Shown: piece after piece, positions 42,869 to 50,970 of the stretch
Layout of the letters: the number at the start of each line of letters is the position of its first letter
Numbering within the stretch: position 1 is the first letter of the stretch
Translations under genes and position numbers: made by a program
The notes under the pieces: generated by a model
The model's database searches: none
The model's input: only the letters and a program-made list of their open reading frames with translations
Told to the model about the DNA's origin: nothing
DNA from: S015-6 sp964479535
Lineage (GTDB): Bacteria > Desulfobacterota > DSWW01
Assembly: GCA_964479535.1 (NCBI GenBank)
Contig: CAYZMM010000005.1
Location: forward strand, 62,001 to 126,000
Direction of reading: 5' to 3'
DNA: 64,000 nt

Positions 42869-44017
42869 ATGAAGCGAGAGATCTACACGGAAGAGCACGA
42901 CATCTTTCGGGATGCCTTTCGAAAGTTCCTGGAGAAGGAGGTGGTTCCCCACCAGGAGGATTGGTGGGAGGCAGGCATGGTACCGCGTGAAATCTGGTCC
43001 AAGACCGGCGAGCAGGGATTCATCGCCCCCTGGCTGCCCGAGGAGTACGGTGGCGCCGGTGCGGATTTCCTGTACAGCGCGGTGGAGATCGAGGAGATGG
43101 CCAAGATCTCCGAGAGCGGCTTTGCCCTGAACCTGCACGGCGAGATCGTGGTGCCCTACATCGAGGCGTACGGCAACGAGGAGCAGAAGAAGAAGTGGCT
43201 GCCCGGATGTGCGAGCGGGGCGATCATCACGGCCGTGGCCATGACCGAGCCGAACGCCGGATCCGACCTCCAGGCCATCAAGACCACGGCGGTCAAGGAC
43301 GGCGACTCCTACGTGATCAACGGCCAGAAGACCTTCATCAGCAACGGCATGCTGAACGATCTGTGCGTCGTGGCCGCCATGACGGACCCGAAGGCCGACC
43401 CCCGTTACACCGGGATGAGCCTGATCGTCGTCGAGGACGGCACGCCGGGATACAACAAGGTCCGGAAGCTCAAGAAGATGGGCATGGACTCCCAGGACAC
43501 GGCCGAGCTGTTCTTCGAGGACTGCCGTGTGCCCAGGGAGAACCTGCTCGGGCCCGAGGAGGGGCAGGGGTTCATCCAGCTCATGCAGAAGCTCCAGCAG
43601 GAGCGGCTGGTCTGTGCCATCGGTTCCGTGGCGAGCATGTGGACCGTCCTCGAGTGGACCAAGCAGTACTGCCAGGACCGGACCGCCTTCGGCAAGCCGA
43701 TCATCAAGTTCCAGAACACGCGATTCAAGATGGTGGAGATGTACACCATGGCCGAGGTCTGCCAGTCCTTCCTGGACCGCCTGCTCAAGGAGCACGTGGC
43801 CGGCACGGACGTGGTCACCGAGACGAGCATGGCCAAGTACTTCTTCACGGAAGAGTGCAAGAAGATCGTGGACCAGTGCCTCCAGTTCTTCGGCGGCTAC
43901 GGGTACATGGACGAGTACCCGATCTCCAGGGCCTATCGCGACGCCCGCGTGGCCACGATCTACGCCGGCTCCACCGAGATCATGAAAGAGATCATCGGCC
44001 GCAACTTGGGCATGTAG
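42869..44017 (+). CDS. Acyl-CoA dehydrogenase (LCAD/IVD-like active site)
   Basis: FAD-dependent alpha,beta-dehydrogenation of acyl-CoA, 382 aa. Signatures: AVAMTEPNAGSDLQAIKTTA, QFFGGYGYMDEYPISRAYRD and the C-terminal IYAGSTEIMKEIIGR. The position that carries the catalytic Glu in short- and medium-chain enzymes (IYEGT) is Ala here, as in LCAD/isovaleryl types, which place the base in another helix. SD GAAGGAG precedes the ATG. Fits with thiolase as a beta-oxidation step. An inverted-repeat element starts 1 nt after its stop. Confidence 0.93.
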   Translation: MKREIYTEEHDIFRDAFRKFLEKEVVPHQEDWWEAGMVPREIWSKTGEQGFIAPWLPEEYGGAGADFLYSAVEIEEMAKISESGFALNLHGEIVVPYIEAYGNEEQKKKWLPGCASGAIITAVAMTEPNAGSDLQAIKTTAVKDGDSYVINGQKTFISNGMLNDLCVVAAMTDPKADPRYTGMSLIVVEDGTPGYNKVRKLKKMGMDSQDTAELFFEDCRVPRENLLGPEEGQGFIQLMQKLQQERLVCAIGSVASMWTVLEWTKQYCQDRTAFGKPIIKFQNTRFKMVEMYTMAEVCQSFLDRLLKEHVAGTDVVTETSMAKYFFTEECKKIVDQCLQFFGGYGYMDEYPISRAYRDARVATIYAGSTEIMKEIIGRNLGM

Positions 44018-44018
44018 C

Positions 44019-44227
44019 GTGCTGTCAGGGTTCCGTCTTCGATTTGCTTGGGCTCCGTCCCTCCCTCCCGCTACAAAGGCGCACGGCGCAAATCTCCGGC
44101 GGAACCCGTGACGGCACCCGAAGCCCCGTCCCCACGAAGAAGGCGGGAGTCGCGGGTTCACTGCAGGGTCCTCGGGAAGCCTCCACGAGTCGCCCTGCGA
44201 AACCCGGGACGGAACAGGCGGCAGCAC
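44019..44227. repeat. Inverted repeat element, locus B (single copy)
   Basis: Begins 1 nt after the acyl-CoA dehydrogenase stop. Outer arms GTGCTG (44019-44024) / CAGCAC (44222-44227) and inner TTCCGTC / GACGGAA form an imperfect stem. The conserved core of loci A and C is present at 44169-44199 (CTCGGGAAGCCTCCACGAGT then CGCCCTGCG). The body is diverged from A and C, and there is no tandem copy. Confidence 0.8.
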
Positions 44228-44269
44228 GAAGGACCCACCACGGCCCTGCCCGTAGAGGAAAGCCGACCC

Positions 44270-44357
44270 GGGGACATTGCGAGAAGCCGAAGGCGACGCG
44301 GCAATCCCCCGCCACCATAGCGTCCCCTCTCCCTCCGGGAGAGGGTTAGGGTGAGGG
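44270..44357. repeat. Two more dispersed-type repeats
   Basis: GGGGACATTGC ... GCAATCCCC inverted pair (44270-44309), of the same type as 53213-53242, and CCCTCTCCCTCCGGGAGAGG with GGTTAGGGTGAGGG (44325-44357), a near copy of 41956-41989. Non-coding stretch between genes. Confidence 0.8.
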
Positions 44358-44386
44358 CTGGGGTGGAGGCTTACGGAGATCCTTGC

Positions 44387-44827
44387 ATGAAGCATCCCCC
44401 CTCCGACCCGATCCGGTACGCACGGGAGGTCGTGGGCGGTGATCCCATGGCCCGCCACCTCGGCATCGAGGTCCTCGAGGTGGAAGAGGACTTCGCCCGC
44501 CTCGCCGTCGACGTGAAGCCGAAGTACCTGAACGCGCTCGGCCGCGCCCACGGAATCATCGTCTACGCCCTGGCCGACCAGGCCCTCGCGGTCGCCGCCA
44601 ACGCGGGCGGAGGCTGCGCCCTTCTGCTCGAGTCGAAGATCAACTTCCTGAACGGGGTGCCCGAGGGCACACGCCTGGAAGCCGTTGCCCGCCCCGTGGA
44701 GAAGAAGCGGACCATCGGCTTGTGGAACGTGGAGATCCGAAGCCCGGTGGACGGCCTCCTCGTGGCCACCTGCCAGGGCATGAGCTACCACAAACTCCGG
44801 AGCGGCGAAGCCTCAGGCGAAAGGTGA
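44387..44827 (+). CDS. PaaI-type hotdog thioesterase, second copy type
   Basis: 146 aa, thioesterase fold: ARHLGIEVLEVEEDFARLAV, LGRAHGIIVYALADQALAVA, LLLESKINFLN. The HGG turn is HGI here. It follows the acyl-CoA module after the repeat cluster. Likely releases CoA from intermediates of that route; the substrate is unknown. GGAGAT lies upstream of the ATG. Confidence 0.82.
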   Translation: MKHPPSDPIRYAREVVGGDPMARHLGIEVLEVEEDFARLAVDVKPKYLNALGRAHGIIVYALADQALAVAANAGGGCALLLESKINFLNGVPEGTRLEAVARPVEKKRTIGLWNVEIRSPVDGLLVATCQGMSYHKLRSGEASGER

Positions 44828-44999
44828 AAGGGCAAAGGCGAAAGGCCTCCCGCCTCATTTCGTCCGGATGTCCTCCGGTACGATCCGAACGCGAAATTCG
44901 GGAATCGACTTCGCACTCCGGGACACGTCCTTTCTTCCGCAACTACATTTAGGGTAATATTGGGTCCGTGGCAGGAGGGCCACGAAGGGGGGAAGACCC

Positions 45000-46157
45000 A
45001 TGGCCGTCTACGAGCTCGACGCGTTCCTGAGGCTGTCGGCGGTACTGAACTACCAGCTGAGCGCCACAGCGTTCGGGTCCGGAAACATCCTCGCCCTTCT
45101 TCTGGAGGACAAGCCGCTTTCACCCTACGAACGCGACACCCTCCTCGGGGTACTCGAGTACCTGGGCCGCGCCTACGGCCGAAAGAGGCGGCGCCTGGGC
45201 CCCATGGCGCTCCTCCACCCCATCCGGGCGACCGCTCTGCTGGCCCGATCGGAGGACGAGGCGAACATGCTCGACCTCCTCGCCGAACTCCTGCACGACA
45301 AGCTCGAGGACATTTCCGCCGATGATTTTTCCCCGGGGGAGTGGAACGATCTGGAGCGGGAGTTCCAGGGCCTTCTGAAGAGGGTGAATCAGACCGACGA
45401 GTGGTTCCTCATGGAGCGGCTCGAATTGCTCAAGAGACGGGACCAGGGCCAGACCTACTGCCAGTACATCGGAAGAATGCTGGGAGAGGGGAAGCAGTTG
45501 CCCGACCTGGTCCGGGTCAAGATGGCGGACCGGCTGGACAACACGCTGGACATGCGGGTGGACATTCACGACCCCCTGGAGGGAATCGATTTCTTCGCAC
45601 ACATGTTTCAGCTTCTCTTCGTCGGCTCCTACAAGGGGTACCGACCCACCATGGGCCACCCGGCCAAGAGCCCGATCAACGGGGCGCAGCGGCTCTACGA
45701 GCTGTTCAAGAACACGGTCCTCCTGTCCCTGATCCGGCAGAGATCGGACGCGAACGAGGACGGTCCCGCCTCGCGGCTTTTCGAGGCGATTGCGGAAGCG
45801 AGCATGCGGGAGGCCCAGCGGACGATCATGCACATCTTCGGCTACCACATCACGGACATCGGGCGACAGAAGCAGATCCTCGAGGACGCGATGGACTACT
45901 GCGTGCAGGGCGGGTTCGACGTGGTCACCGAGCCCACCGGCGGGCAGCCCCTCGACGGGCTGTTCGTGGGATGCTTCGACCACCACGATTCTACGGTTCG
46001 GAAGGGGCAACTCCAGGCCCTGTATCAGGACAAGGCACTGATGGTGAAGGCATCGGTCGCCTTCATCGTCATCTTCCTGAGCTTCCTCGGCGACCCCCAC
46101 TACTACGTCCGGGGCATCACACCGGAAGGCATCCGGCCCGAGCCGTCTACGGGCTGA
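45000..46157 (+). CDS. RelA/SpoT-type HD-domain protein without synthetase domain
   Basis: 385 aa. The HD hydrolase motifs of the ppGpp family are recognisable: LLHPIRATALLA (His73), LLAELLHDKLEDIS (His99-Asp100) and VRVKMADRLDNTLDM (Asp177, with the RL-N pattern). No synthetase domain follows. The rest is helical, then YHITDIGRQKQILEDAMDYC, with a hydrophobic stretch VKASVAFIVIFLSFLGDPHY at 355-374. Role as a stand-alone alarmone or other nucleotide hydrolase is inferred; it could also act on other phosphates. ATG 45000 has AAGGGGGGAAG upstream. Isolated gene. Confidence 0.65.
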   Translation: MAVYELDAFLRLSAVLNYQLSATAFGSGNILALLLEDKPLSPYERDTLLGVLEYLGRAYGRKRRRLGPMALLHPIRATALLARSEDEANMLDLLAELLHDKLEDISADDFSPGEWNDLEREFQGLLKRVNQTDEWFLMERLELLKRRDQGQTYCQYIGRMLGEGKQLPDLVRVKMADRLDNTLDMRVDIHDPLEGIDFFAHMFQLLFVGSYKGYRPTMGHPAKSPINGAQRLYELFKNTVLLSLIRQRSDANEDGPASRLFEAIAEASMREAQRTIMHIFGYHITDIGRQKQILEDAMDYCVQGGFDVVTEPTGGQPLDGLFVGCFDHHDSTVRKGQLQALYQDKALMVKASVAFIVIFLSFLGDPHYYVRGITPEGIRPEPSTG

Positions 46158-46194
46158 CGCCGAACGTCCCGGAAGGGACTTCCTCAGCAGCCTC

Positions 46195-47040
46195 CTATCC
46201 GGCGTAGCAGTAGAGACAGCGGTGGCAGCGCCGCCACTGGCCGTACATGCCCACGTCGAAGTAGGCGGCGCAGCCGCACGCCTTGCGGCTTCCGGACGTA
46301 CGGGCGCGGCCCGGGCCGCGCCCCGAGAGGGCGGCGAACCAGGCGTGGTCCCCGCAGACCGCAGGCTGCAGTCCCTCGACCCGGTCGGTGAGGTCGGAGG
46401 ATTCGGCGCATGCGGACACCGAAATGCGCCGTGCGGTGGCCGCCTCGACCAGTTGGGCCGCGGTTTCGGTCCGCCAGGAAGTATCGTACCCCGGCATTCC
46501 ATCACTCCATCCCGGCAGTGTGCCCGCGAGTCGTGTGTCGACCCGCTTGTACCTTCCCGGCGGCACGAGGAAGTTGAGAACGCAGCGGGTGATGCCGAGC
46601 ACCGCCGCCTGCCCGGCCAGTCTGCGGAAGGTGTCCAGAGCGTGTACGCCGGGGATGACCGGATCGTATCGCCATTTGACGTGATCCGCCCCGCCCGCAA
46701 GGGAGATCAGGTCCGACACCCCCTGAAACGGCGTCGACGGCGCCAGAGGCTCCCACGGCGTGCCTCCCAGGCCGGTGACCGTCACCTGCGCCGCGATCGT
46801 GGTGCCGGCATCCCGCAGCCCTTCGAGGATCCTGCTGCCGCGGCCGAGCGCACCGGCCGCATCTTTGGTCCAGAGCTGCACGATCCAGGGTGCGCCGTAA
46901 GCTTCCACCACGGCGCGGAGATTCTCCCACACCTTCTCCACCCGTGCGGGATCGGTGCGGCGGGTCACGTCCAGGCAGGTGGCGTCGCCCACCCGATCGA
47001 GATAGCGGGGGTAGTCCTCCAGCCGGAAAACGAAGACCAT
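46195..47040 (-). CDS. DUF1848-family protein
   Basis: 281 aa. Conserved features: VQLWTKDAAGALG (a WTK motif), WRYDPVIPGV and the Cys-rich C-terminus CGCAAYFDVGMYGQWRRCHR followed by CLYCYAG. The family has no known reaction; the final C..C..C cluster may bind a metal or iron-sulfur centre. It starts 7 nt after the higA stop on the same strand, so it should be read on the higBA message. No ribosome site is obvious. Confidence 0.78.
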   Translation of the reverse strand: MVFVFRLEDYPRYLDRVGDATCLDVTRRTDPARVEKVWENLRAVVEAYGAPWIVQLWTKDAAGALGRGSRILEGLRDAGTTIAAQVTVTGLGGTPWEPLAPSTPFQGVSDLISLAGGADHVKWRYDPVIPGVHALDTFRRLAGQAAVLGITRCVLNFLVPPGRYKRVDTRLAGTLPGWSDGMPGYDTSWRTETAAQLVEAATARRISVSACAESSDLTDRVEGLQPAVCGDHAWFAALSGRGPGRARTSGSRKACGCAAYFDVGMYGQWRRCHRCLYCYAG

Positions 47041-47047
47041 GGGACGT

Positions 47048-47347
47048 TTACGCTGCGTGAGGCGTTACTTCTTTGTCAAGACGCTTCTCAAGCGCTGCCT
47101 CTGCCCGCAGCAGATCGAAGCGGCATTGGAGATTCAGCCAAAACTGAGCCTCCATGCCGAAGAACCTCCCTAAGCGCAGCGCGGTGTCGGCCGTAATCGA
47201 ACGCTTTCCCTGGACGATTTCGCTGATGCGTCGCTGCGGCACGCTCATGTCCTTTGCGAGCCGGTACTGCGAAATACCCATGGGACGAAGAAACTCCTCC
47301 AGCAGAACCTCCCCCGGGTGGATCGGATCAAAGTCTCTTCTTGGCAT
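47048..47347 (-). CDS. higA: HigA-family antitoxin (XRE)
   Basis: 99 aa. N-terminal IHPGEVLLEEFLRPMGISQY, then the helix-turn-helix LAKDMSVPQRRISEIVQGKR and the LGRFFGMEAQFWLNLQ tail, all standard for HigA/VapI antitoxins. It follows higB with a 3-nt gap (toxin first, as usual for higBA). It should bind the palindrome around the promoter. Confidence 0.95.
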   Translation of the reverse strand: MPRRDFDPIHPGEVLLEEFLRPMGISQYRLAKDMSVPQRRISEIVQGKRSITADTALRLGRFFGMEAQFWLNLQCRFDLLRAEAALEKRLDKEVTPHAA

Positions 47348-47350
47348 AGC

Positions 47351-47638
47351 TCACCCCTCGTGATAGTCGGCGATTTCCACCTCGTAGGCATCCTTATCCT
47401 TCCAAATGAAGCAGATACGCCACTGGTCGTTGATTCGGATGCTGTGCTGTCCGGCTCGATCGCCCTTGAGTTTCTCAAGCCGGTTCGATGGGGGAATTCG
47501 CAGAGATTTCAACTCGCCCGCCGCGGCGAGCATTTCCAGCTTGCGCGCTGCGAGACGCTGAATGTCCCGGGGAAGTCGACGTGAGAATTGCCCCCGGAAG
47601 ATCCGCTCTGTTTCCCGGCACCTAAATGACTTGATCAC
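47351..47638 (-). CDS. higB: HigB-family mRNA-interferase toxin
   Basis: 95 aa. Begins VIKSFRCRETERIFRGQFSR (the family normally begins with this segment), then LKSLRIPPSNRLEKLKGDR and WRICFIWKDKDAYEVEIADY, all RelE/HigB-like, including the basic ribosome-side residues. GTG at 47638 is chosen by homology; the predicted transcription start is about 47639, so the message may have no leader. Longer in-frame sequence upstream covers the promoter and is not expected to be translated. Confidence 0.9.
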   Translation of the reverse strand: MIKSFRCRETERIFRGQFSRRLPRDIQRLAARKLEMLAAAGELKSLRIPPSNRLEKLKGDRAGQHSIRINDQWRICFIWKDKDAYEVEIADYHEG

Positions 47639-47645
47639 ACTGCAG

Positions 47646-47674
47646 ATAGTAACGCAAAGCGATAGTGTTGTCAA
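47646..47674 (-). promoter_or_regulatory. higBA promoter
   Basis: Minus-strand TTGACA (47674-47669), 17-bp spacer, TACTAT (47651-47646). Start predicted near 47639, next to the higB GTG. Confidence 0.75.
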
Positions 47675-47680
47675 GCGTTA
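47650..47680. promoter_or_regulatory. Candidate HigA operator
   Basis: Inverted half-sites TAACGC (47650-47655) and GCGTTA (47675-47680), 19 bp apart, flank the promoter spacer and overlap both promoter boxes, placing them well for autorepression by HigA. Confidence 0.55.
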
Positions 47681-47703
47681 GTACATTACAAGAAGGAGGG
47701 GTC

Positions 47704-48495
47704 TCAATCCAGCACGAACTCGGCGACCACGGGCGTGTGATCCGAGGGCTTCGGCTCGAGGCGGGGTGCGAGGTCGATCCAGGCGGCCGTGCATCTCTCT
47801 GCGAGAGGCCGGGTGGTCAGGATGTGGTCGATCCGCCAGCCGAGGCCGCGTTTGACGCCGTTCGGCAGGCGGTAGTCGTAGAAGGAGTACTGCTTCGGCT
47901 CGGAGCAGTGCTTCCGGAACACGTCCACGAGGCCCCACTCCAGGATCTTCCGATAGACACGGTCCACTTCCGGGTGGAAGCAGACGTGTCCCGCGAGCTT
48001 CTCCGGGTCGTACACGTCGATCGGCTCGGGTGCGTGGTTCAGGTCGCCGCACCAGAGCAGGAGATCCTCGGGCCGGAAGCGGGCCCGGAACCGCTCGAGG
48101 AGCCGCTCGAACCAGCCGATCTTGTAGGCGAACTGCTCGTCCTCCACGTCGCGGCCCTGCGGGACGTACGTGTTCACGAGGGTGACGCCGGACAGGGCGC
48201 CGGTGATCATCCGGGGCCCCTCTTCCTCGGGGCCGTCCTCGAAACCGAAGCCGACGTTCTCGAGCGGCTTCCTGCTCACGATGGCCACGCCGTTCCAGCG
48301 CTTCTGGCCGCGGAAGGCCACGTGAAAGCCCGCGGCCTCGAAGTCGCCGACCGGGAAATTCTTGTCCTCCACCTTCGTCTCCTGCAGGCAGAGGGCATCG
48401 GGGCGGTTCTCCCGGAGCCAGTCGAGGAGAATGGGCAGGCGGGACCGGATCGAATTCACGTTGAAGGTGGCGATCTTAAATGTGTTCTTGGTCAT
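47704..48495 (-). CDS. xthA: Exodeoxyribonuclease III (AP endonuclease family)
   Basis: 263 aa. Catalytic motifs: NVNSIRSR (Asn), QETK (metal Glu), YVPQGRDV, GDLNHAPEPIDV (Asp/Asn) and SDHTPVVAEF (Asp-His). ATG 48495 has AGGGG upstream; a GTG two codons earlier is also possible. It acts on abasic sites and 3' blocked ends of DNA. Stands alone between the toxin operon and the dehydrogenase. Confidence 0.95.
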   Translation of the reverse strand: MTKNTFKIATFNVNSIRSRLPILLDWLRENRPDALCLQETKVEDKNFPVGDFEAAGFHVAFRGQKRWNGVAIVSRKPLENVGFGFEDGPEEEGPRMITGALSGVTLVNTYVPQGRDVEDEQFAYKIGWFERLLERFRARFRPEDLLLWCGDLNHAPEPIDVYDPEKLAGHVCFHPEVDRVYRKILEWGLVDVFRKHCSEPKQYSFYDYRLPNGVKRGLGWRIDHILTTRPLAERCTAAWIDLAPRLEPKPSDHTPVVAEFVLD

Positions 48496-48558
48496 CCCCA
48501 CCCCTGGATTCCTTCCCGCGTCCGCGGTCCTGACGGGAAGAAGGCTCCGGAAAGACGA

Positions 48559-49443
48559 CTACTTCTCTTCGAGAATCGCGCGGATCCGGTCGAGGAAGGA
48601 CGCCTGGTCCATGCCGACGAGCCCGTCGATGACCTTTTCGAGGATCGGGGTGCCGCACCCCTCGGAGGAAGCCCACTTCTTCGCCGTCTCCAGGTCCTTG
48701 CGTCCGGTGGTGAACAGGGCCTCGCGGGAGCCGAAGGGGTCGTCCTTCTGCAGGGCGGCCTGCAGCCAGAGCGAGAACATGGCCCAGTTCTCGGTGACGA
48801 AGGTCTTGCCGCTGCTCGCGTTGATGATCTCCACCATGCGTTCGACCTCGAGCCCGTACTGGACGCCCAGGGCCAGCGCCTCGGGGGTGATCATGAAGGA
48901 GGTGATCCCGATCATGTTGTTGACCAGCTTGATCGCCTCGCCGGAGCCGAGCGGGCCCATGTAATAGACCTGCTCCCCCAGGGCCTCGAACACGGGACGG
49001 ACTTCTTTGAAGTCCTCCTCCGGGCCGCCCACCATCACGGCCAGCTTGCCCTGTTCCGCGATGATGGGCCCGCCGCTGATCGGCGCGTCGAGCAGCCTGG
49101 GCCGGCCGGGGGACAGCCGGGCGCTCAGGGCCTTCACGTCCTCCGGCGACACCGTGCTCATGATGACCACGATCGGCATGGGGCCGTCCCTCCAGGCGGG
49201 GATCAGGCCCTGGTCTCCCAGGAGCACATCGTTCACCTGGGCCATGTTGTTCACGACGACCAGCACGGCATCCGTTTCCTGAAAATCCGCCGGGCCCTGC
49301 ACGGCCTCGGCGCCCGCATCCAGGACCGACTGGAGCGACTTTGGGTTCGAGTCGTGTGCCTTGAGCTGGAAGCCCTGGCTGAGGAGCCTGCGGGCCATCG
49401 GGTTGCCGATGAGCCCGGTACCGACGAAGCCGATCGTTTTCAT
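48559..49443 (-). CDS. Beta-hydroxyacid dehydrogenase (3-hydroxyisobutyrate dehydrogenase family)
   Basis: NAD(P)-dependent oxidoreductase, 294 aa. Rossmann motif GFVGTGLIGNPMARRL, substrate motif DAPISGGPIIAEQGKLAVMV and catalytic Lys in GSGEAIKLVNNMIG. GGAAGG precedes the ATG. Relatives use 3-hydroxyisobutyrate, tartronate semialdehyde or succinic semialdehyde; the true substrate cannot be told. Divergent from the cobalamin adenosyltransferase gene. Confidence 0.9.
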   Translation of the reverse strand: MKTIGFVGTGLIGNPMARRLLSQGFQLKAHDSNPKSLQSVLDAGAEAVQGPADFQETDAVLVVVNNMAQVNDVLLGDQGLIPAWRDGPMPIVVIMSTVSPEDVKALSARLSPGRPRLLDAPISGGPIIAEQGKLAVMVGGPEEDFKEVRPVFEALGEQVYYMGPLGSGEAIKLVNNMIGITSFMITPEALALGVQYGLEVERMVEIINASSGKTFVTENWAMFSLWLQAALQKDDPFGSREALFTTGRKDLETAKKWASSEGCGTPILEKVIDGLVGMDQASFLDRIRAILEEK

Positions 49444-49610
49444 GGGGCCCTTCCTTTCCTGTGGAGGTGGAATCGTGGCGATTCTAGGCCATTCATCCCC
49501 ATCATGCAATCGGATCCCAGGGGAGATCGGTGGCTGTCCCCGAGCATTGACGCCCCGCACCCTGTTCCGGATAATGAGATCACCTTGCCGCATGGCCGAG
49601 GGGAGGGGCG

Positions 49611-50180
49611 ATGAAGATCTACACCAAGACCGGGGACAAGGGGAAGACGAGCCTTTTCAGCGGAGAGCGGGTCAGCAAGGCGAACGACCGGGTGGATGCT
49701 TACGGGGATGTGGACGAGCTGAACAGCGCGCTCGGCGTGCTGGCCGCCTCCCTTGCCGAGGCGCACCCCGAGGTCGGCCGGGCCGTGGAGCAGATCCAGA
49801 GAGACCTCTTCTGTGTGGGCGGCAAGCTGGCAACGATCCCGGACTCCCCGGCCTTCGAGGATCTCCCCGCCCTGGACGAGGGCGCTGTGAAGCGCCTGGA
49901 AACCGGGATCGACGAAATGGACAAGGCCCTGGCCCCGCTGCACGGCTTCATTCTGCCGGGCGGACACCCTTCCGCCTGCCGGGCCCACGTGGCGCGGACC
50001 GTCTGCCGGCGGGCCGAAAGGCGCCTGGTCGCCATGCTGGAGACGGCAGAGGCCGGCCCGAAGGCACGGGAGCTGGCCGAAATGGGAACCTACCTGAACC
50101 GGCTGTCCGACTACCTGTTCGTGCTTGCCAGGTACTGCAATCGTCTCTACGGTTTTGCGGACACGCTCTGGGAGCCTTGA
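49611..50180 (+). CDS. Cob(I)alamin adenosyltransferase, PduO type
   Basis: Makes adenosylcobalamin from cob(I)alamin and ATP, 189 aa. Signature N-terminus MKIYTKTGDKGKTSLFSGER, DAYGDVDELNSALG and the C-terminal LNRLSDYLFVLARYCN. Standard PduO/CobA2 features. The gene downstream overlaps its end, which suggests the flavoprotein is expressed with it; that protein could supply the electron for cobalamin reduction, an inference from position. Confidence 0.93.
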   Translation: MKIYTKTGDKGKTSLFSGERVSKANDRVDAYGDVDELNSALGVLAASLAEAHPEVGRAVEQIQRDLFCVGGKLATIPDSPAFEDLPALDEGAVKRLETGIDEMDKALAPLHGFILPGGHPSACRAHVARTVCRRAERRLVAMLETAEAGPKARELAEMGTYLNRLSDYLFVLARYCNRLYGFADTLWEP

Positions 50181-50877
50181 AACGAGATCCTCCGCCTCGC
50201 CCCGCGCACAGGAATACCAATCCGCCCTCCAGGAGACCCGCTGGCTCTCGGCCAACACCTTCGAGCTCCGGCTTCTGAGACCGGAGGGCTTCTCCTTTCG
50301 CCCGGGGCAGCACATCCGCCTCCATGCCCGCGGCCTCGAGCGGGACTACTCGCTCACATCGGGACCCGAGGAGGGGCACCTGGCCCTCTGCATCCGCCAT
50401 GTTCCGGAAGGAGGGCTCACCCCGTTTCTGGTTTCCCGCGACCCCGGGGAGGAGCTTCTCTTCTCCGGCCCGCGGGGGCAGTTCGCTTTCCGCCCTTCGG
50501 ACCGGACCGCCGTGTTCGTGGCCAGCGGAACGGGGATCGCCCCCTTCGCCGCCATGGCCCGTTCCGGCGTAAGGGGCTTCCTGCTCCTTCACGGGGTCCG
50601 CGAACCGGACGAGCTCTACTACGAGGAGCTGTTTCGGGACGCCGCAGCCGAAGTGGTCCCCTGCCTGACGGGCCACGGATCCGGCAGGAGTCCCCGTCCG
50701 GACGCGTTCTCCGGCCGGGTCACCGCCTACCTGGAGGCACACCTTCCGCGGAAGCCGTATGATTTCTACCTCTGCGGACGGGAGGAGATGATCCGGGATG
50801 TCACCCTGCTCGTGGACGACGCCTTTCCCGGCTCCCGGGTCTACACGGAGATCTTCTTCTCCGGCACAGGGGATTGA
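50155..50877 (+). CDS. Ferredoxin/flavodoxin reductase-like FAD/NAD(P) protein
   Basis: About 240 aa. FAD motif RDYSLTSGPEEGHLALCIRH (RxYS/T), phosphate-binding VFVASGTGIAPFAAM (NAD(P) motif) and DFYLCGREEMIRDV near the C-terminus. The start is unclear: only TTG codons (50155, 50125) are in frame and both are inside the adenosyltransferase gene, so translational coupling is likely. It lies between the adenosyltransferase and the AOR-family enzyme and could reduce either; the partner is an inference. No 2Fe-2S Cys cluster seen. Confidence 0.8.
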   Translation: MRTRSGSLETRSSASPRAQEYQSALQETRWLSANTFELRLLRPEGFSFRPGQHIRLHARGLERDYSLTSGPEEGHLALCIRHVPEGGLTPFLVSRDPGEELLFSGPRGQFAFRPSDRTAVFVASGTGIAPFAAMARSGVRGFLLLHGVREPDELYYEELFRDAAAEVVPCLTGHGSGRSPRPDAFSGRVTAYLEAHLPRKPYDFYLCGREEMIRDVTLLVDDAFPGSRVYTEIFFSGTGD

Positions 50878-50887
50878 GCCCGGGGCA

Positions 50888-50916
50888 TTGCGGAACCAGG
50901 CGCATGCAGATAAAAT
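50888..50916 (+). promoter_or_regulatory. Promoter upstream of AOR-family gene
   Basis: TTGCGG (50888-50893), 17-bp spacer, TAAAAT (50911-50916), about 48 nt before the predicted message start-to-ATG region of the AOR-family gene. Confidence 0.6.
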
Positions 50917-50970
50917 AGCAAGTTCTGCTTTCTCCGGATCGTACACCAGAGAGAAGGAAGCGAGGGCGCC

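Noticed and set aside
44932..44960. Promoter (TTCTTC / TAATAT) before the HD protein
   Set aside because: The -35 is poor; kept out of the feature list.
49330..49365. tRNA-like GGTTCGAGTC
   Set aside because: Lies inside the hydroxyacid dehydrogenase gene and has no acceptor or anticodon stem around it.
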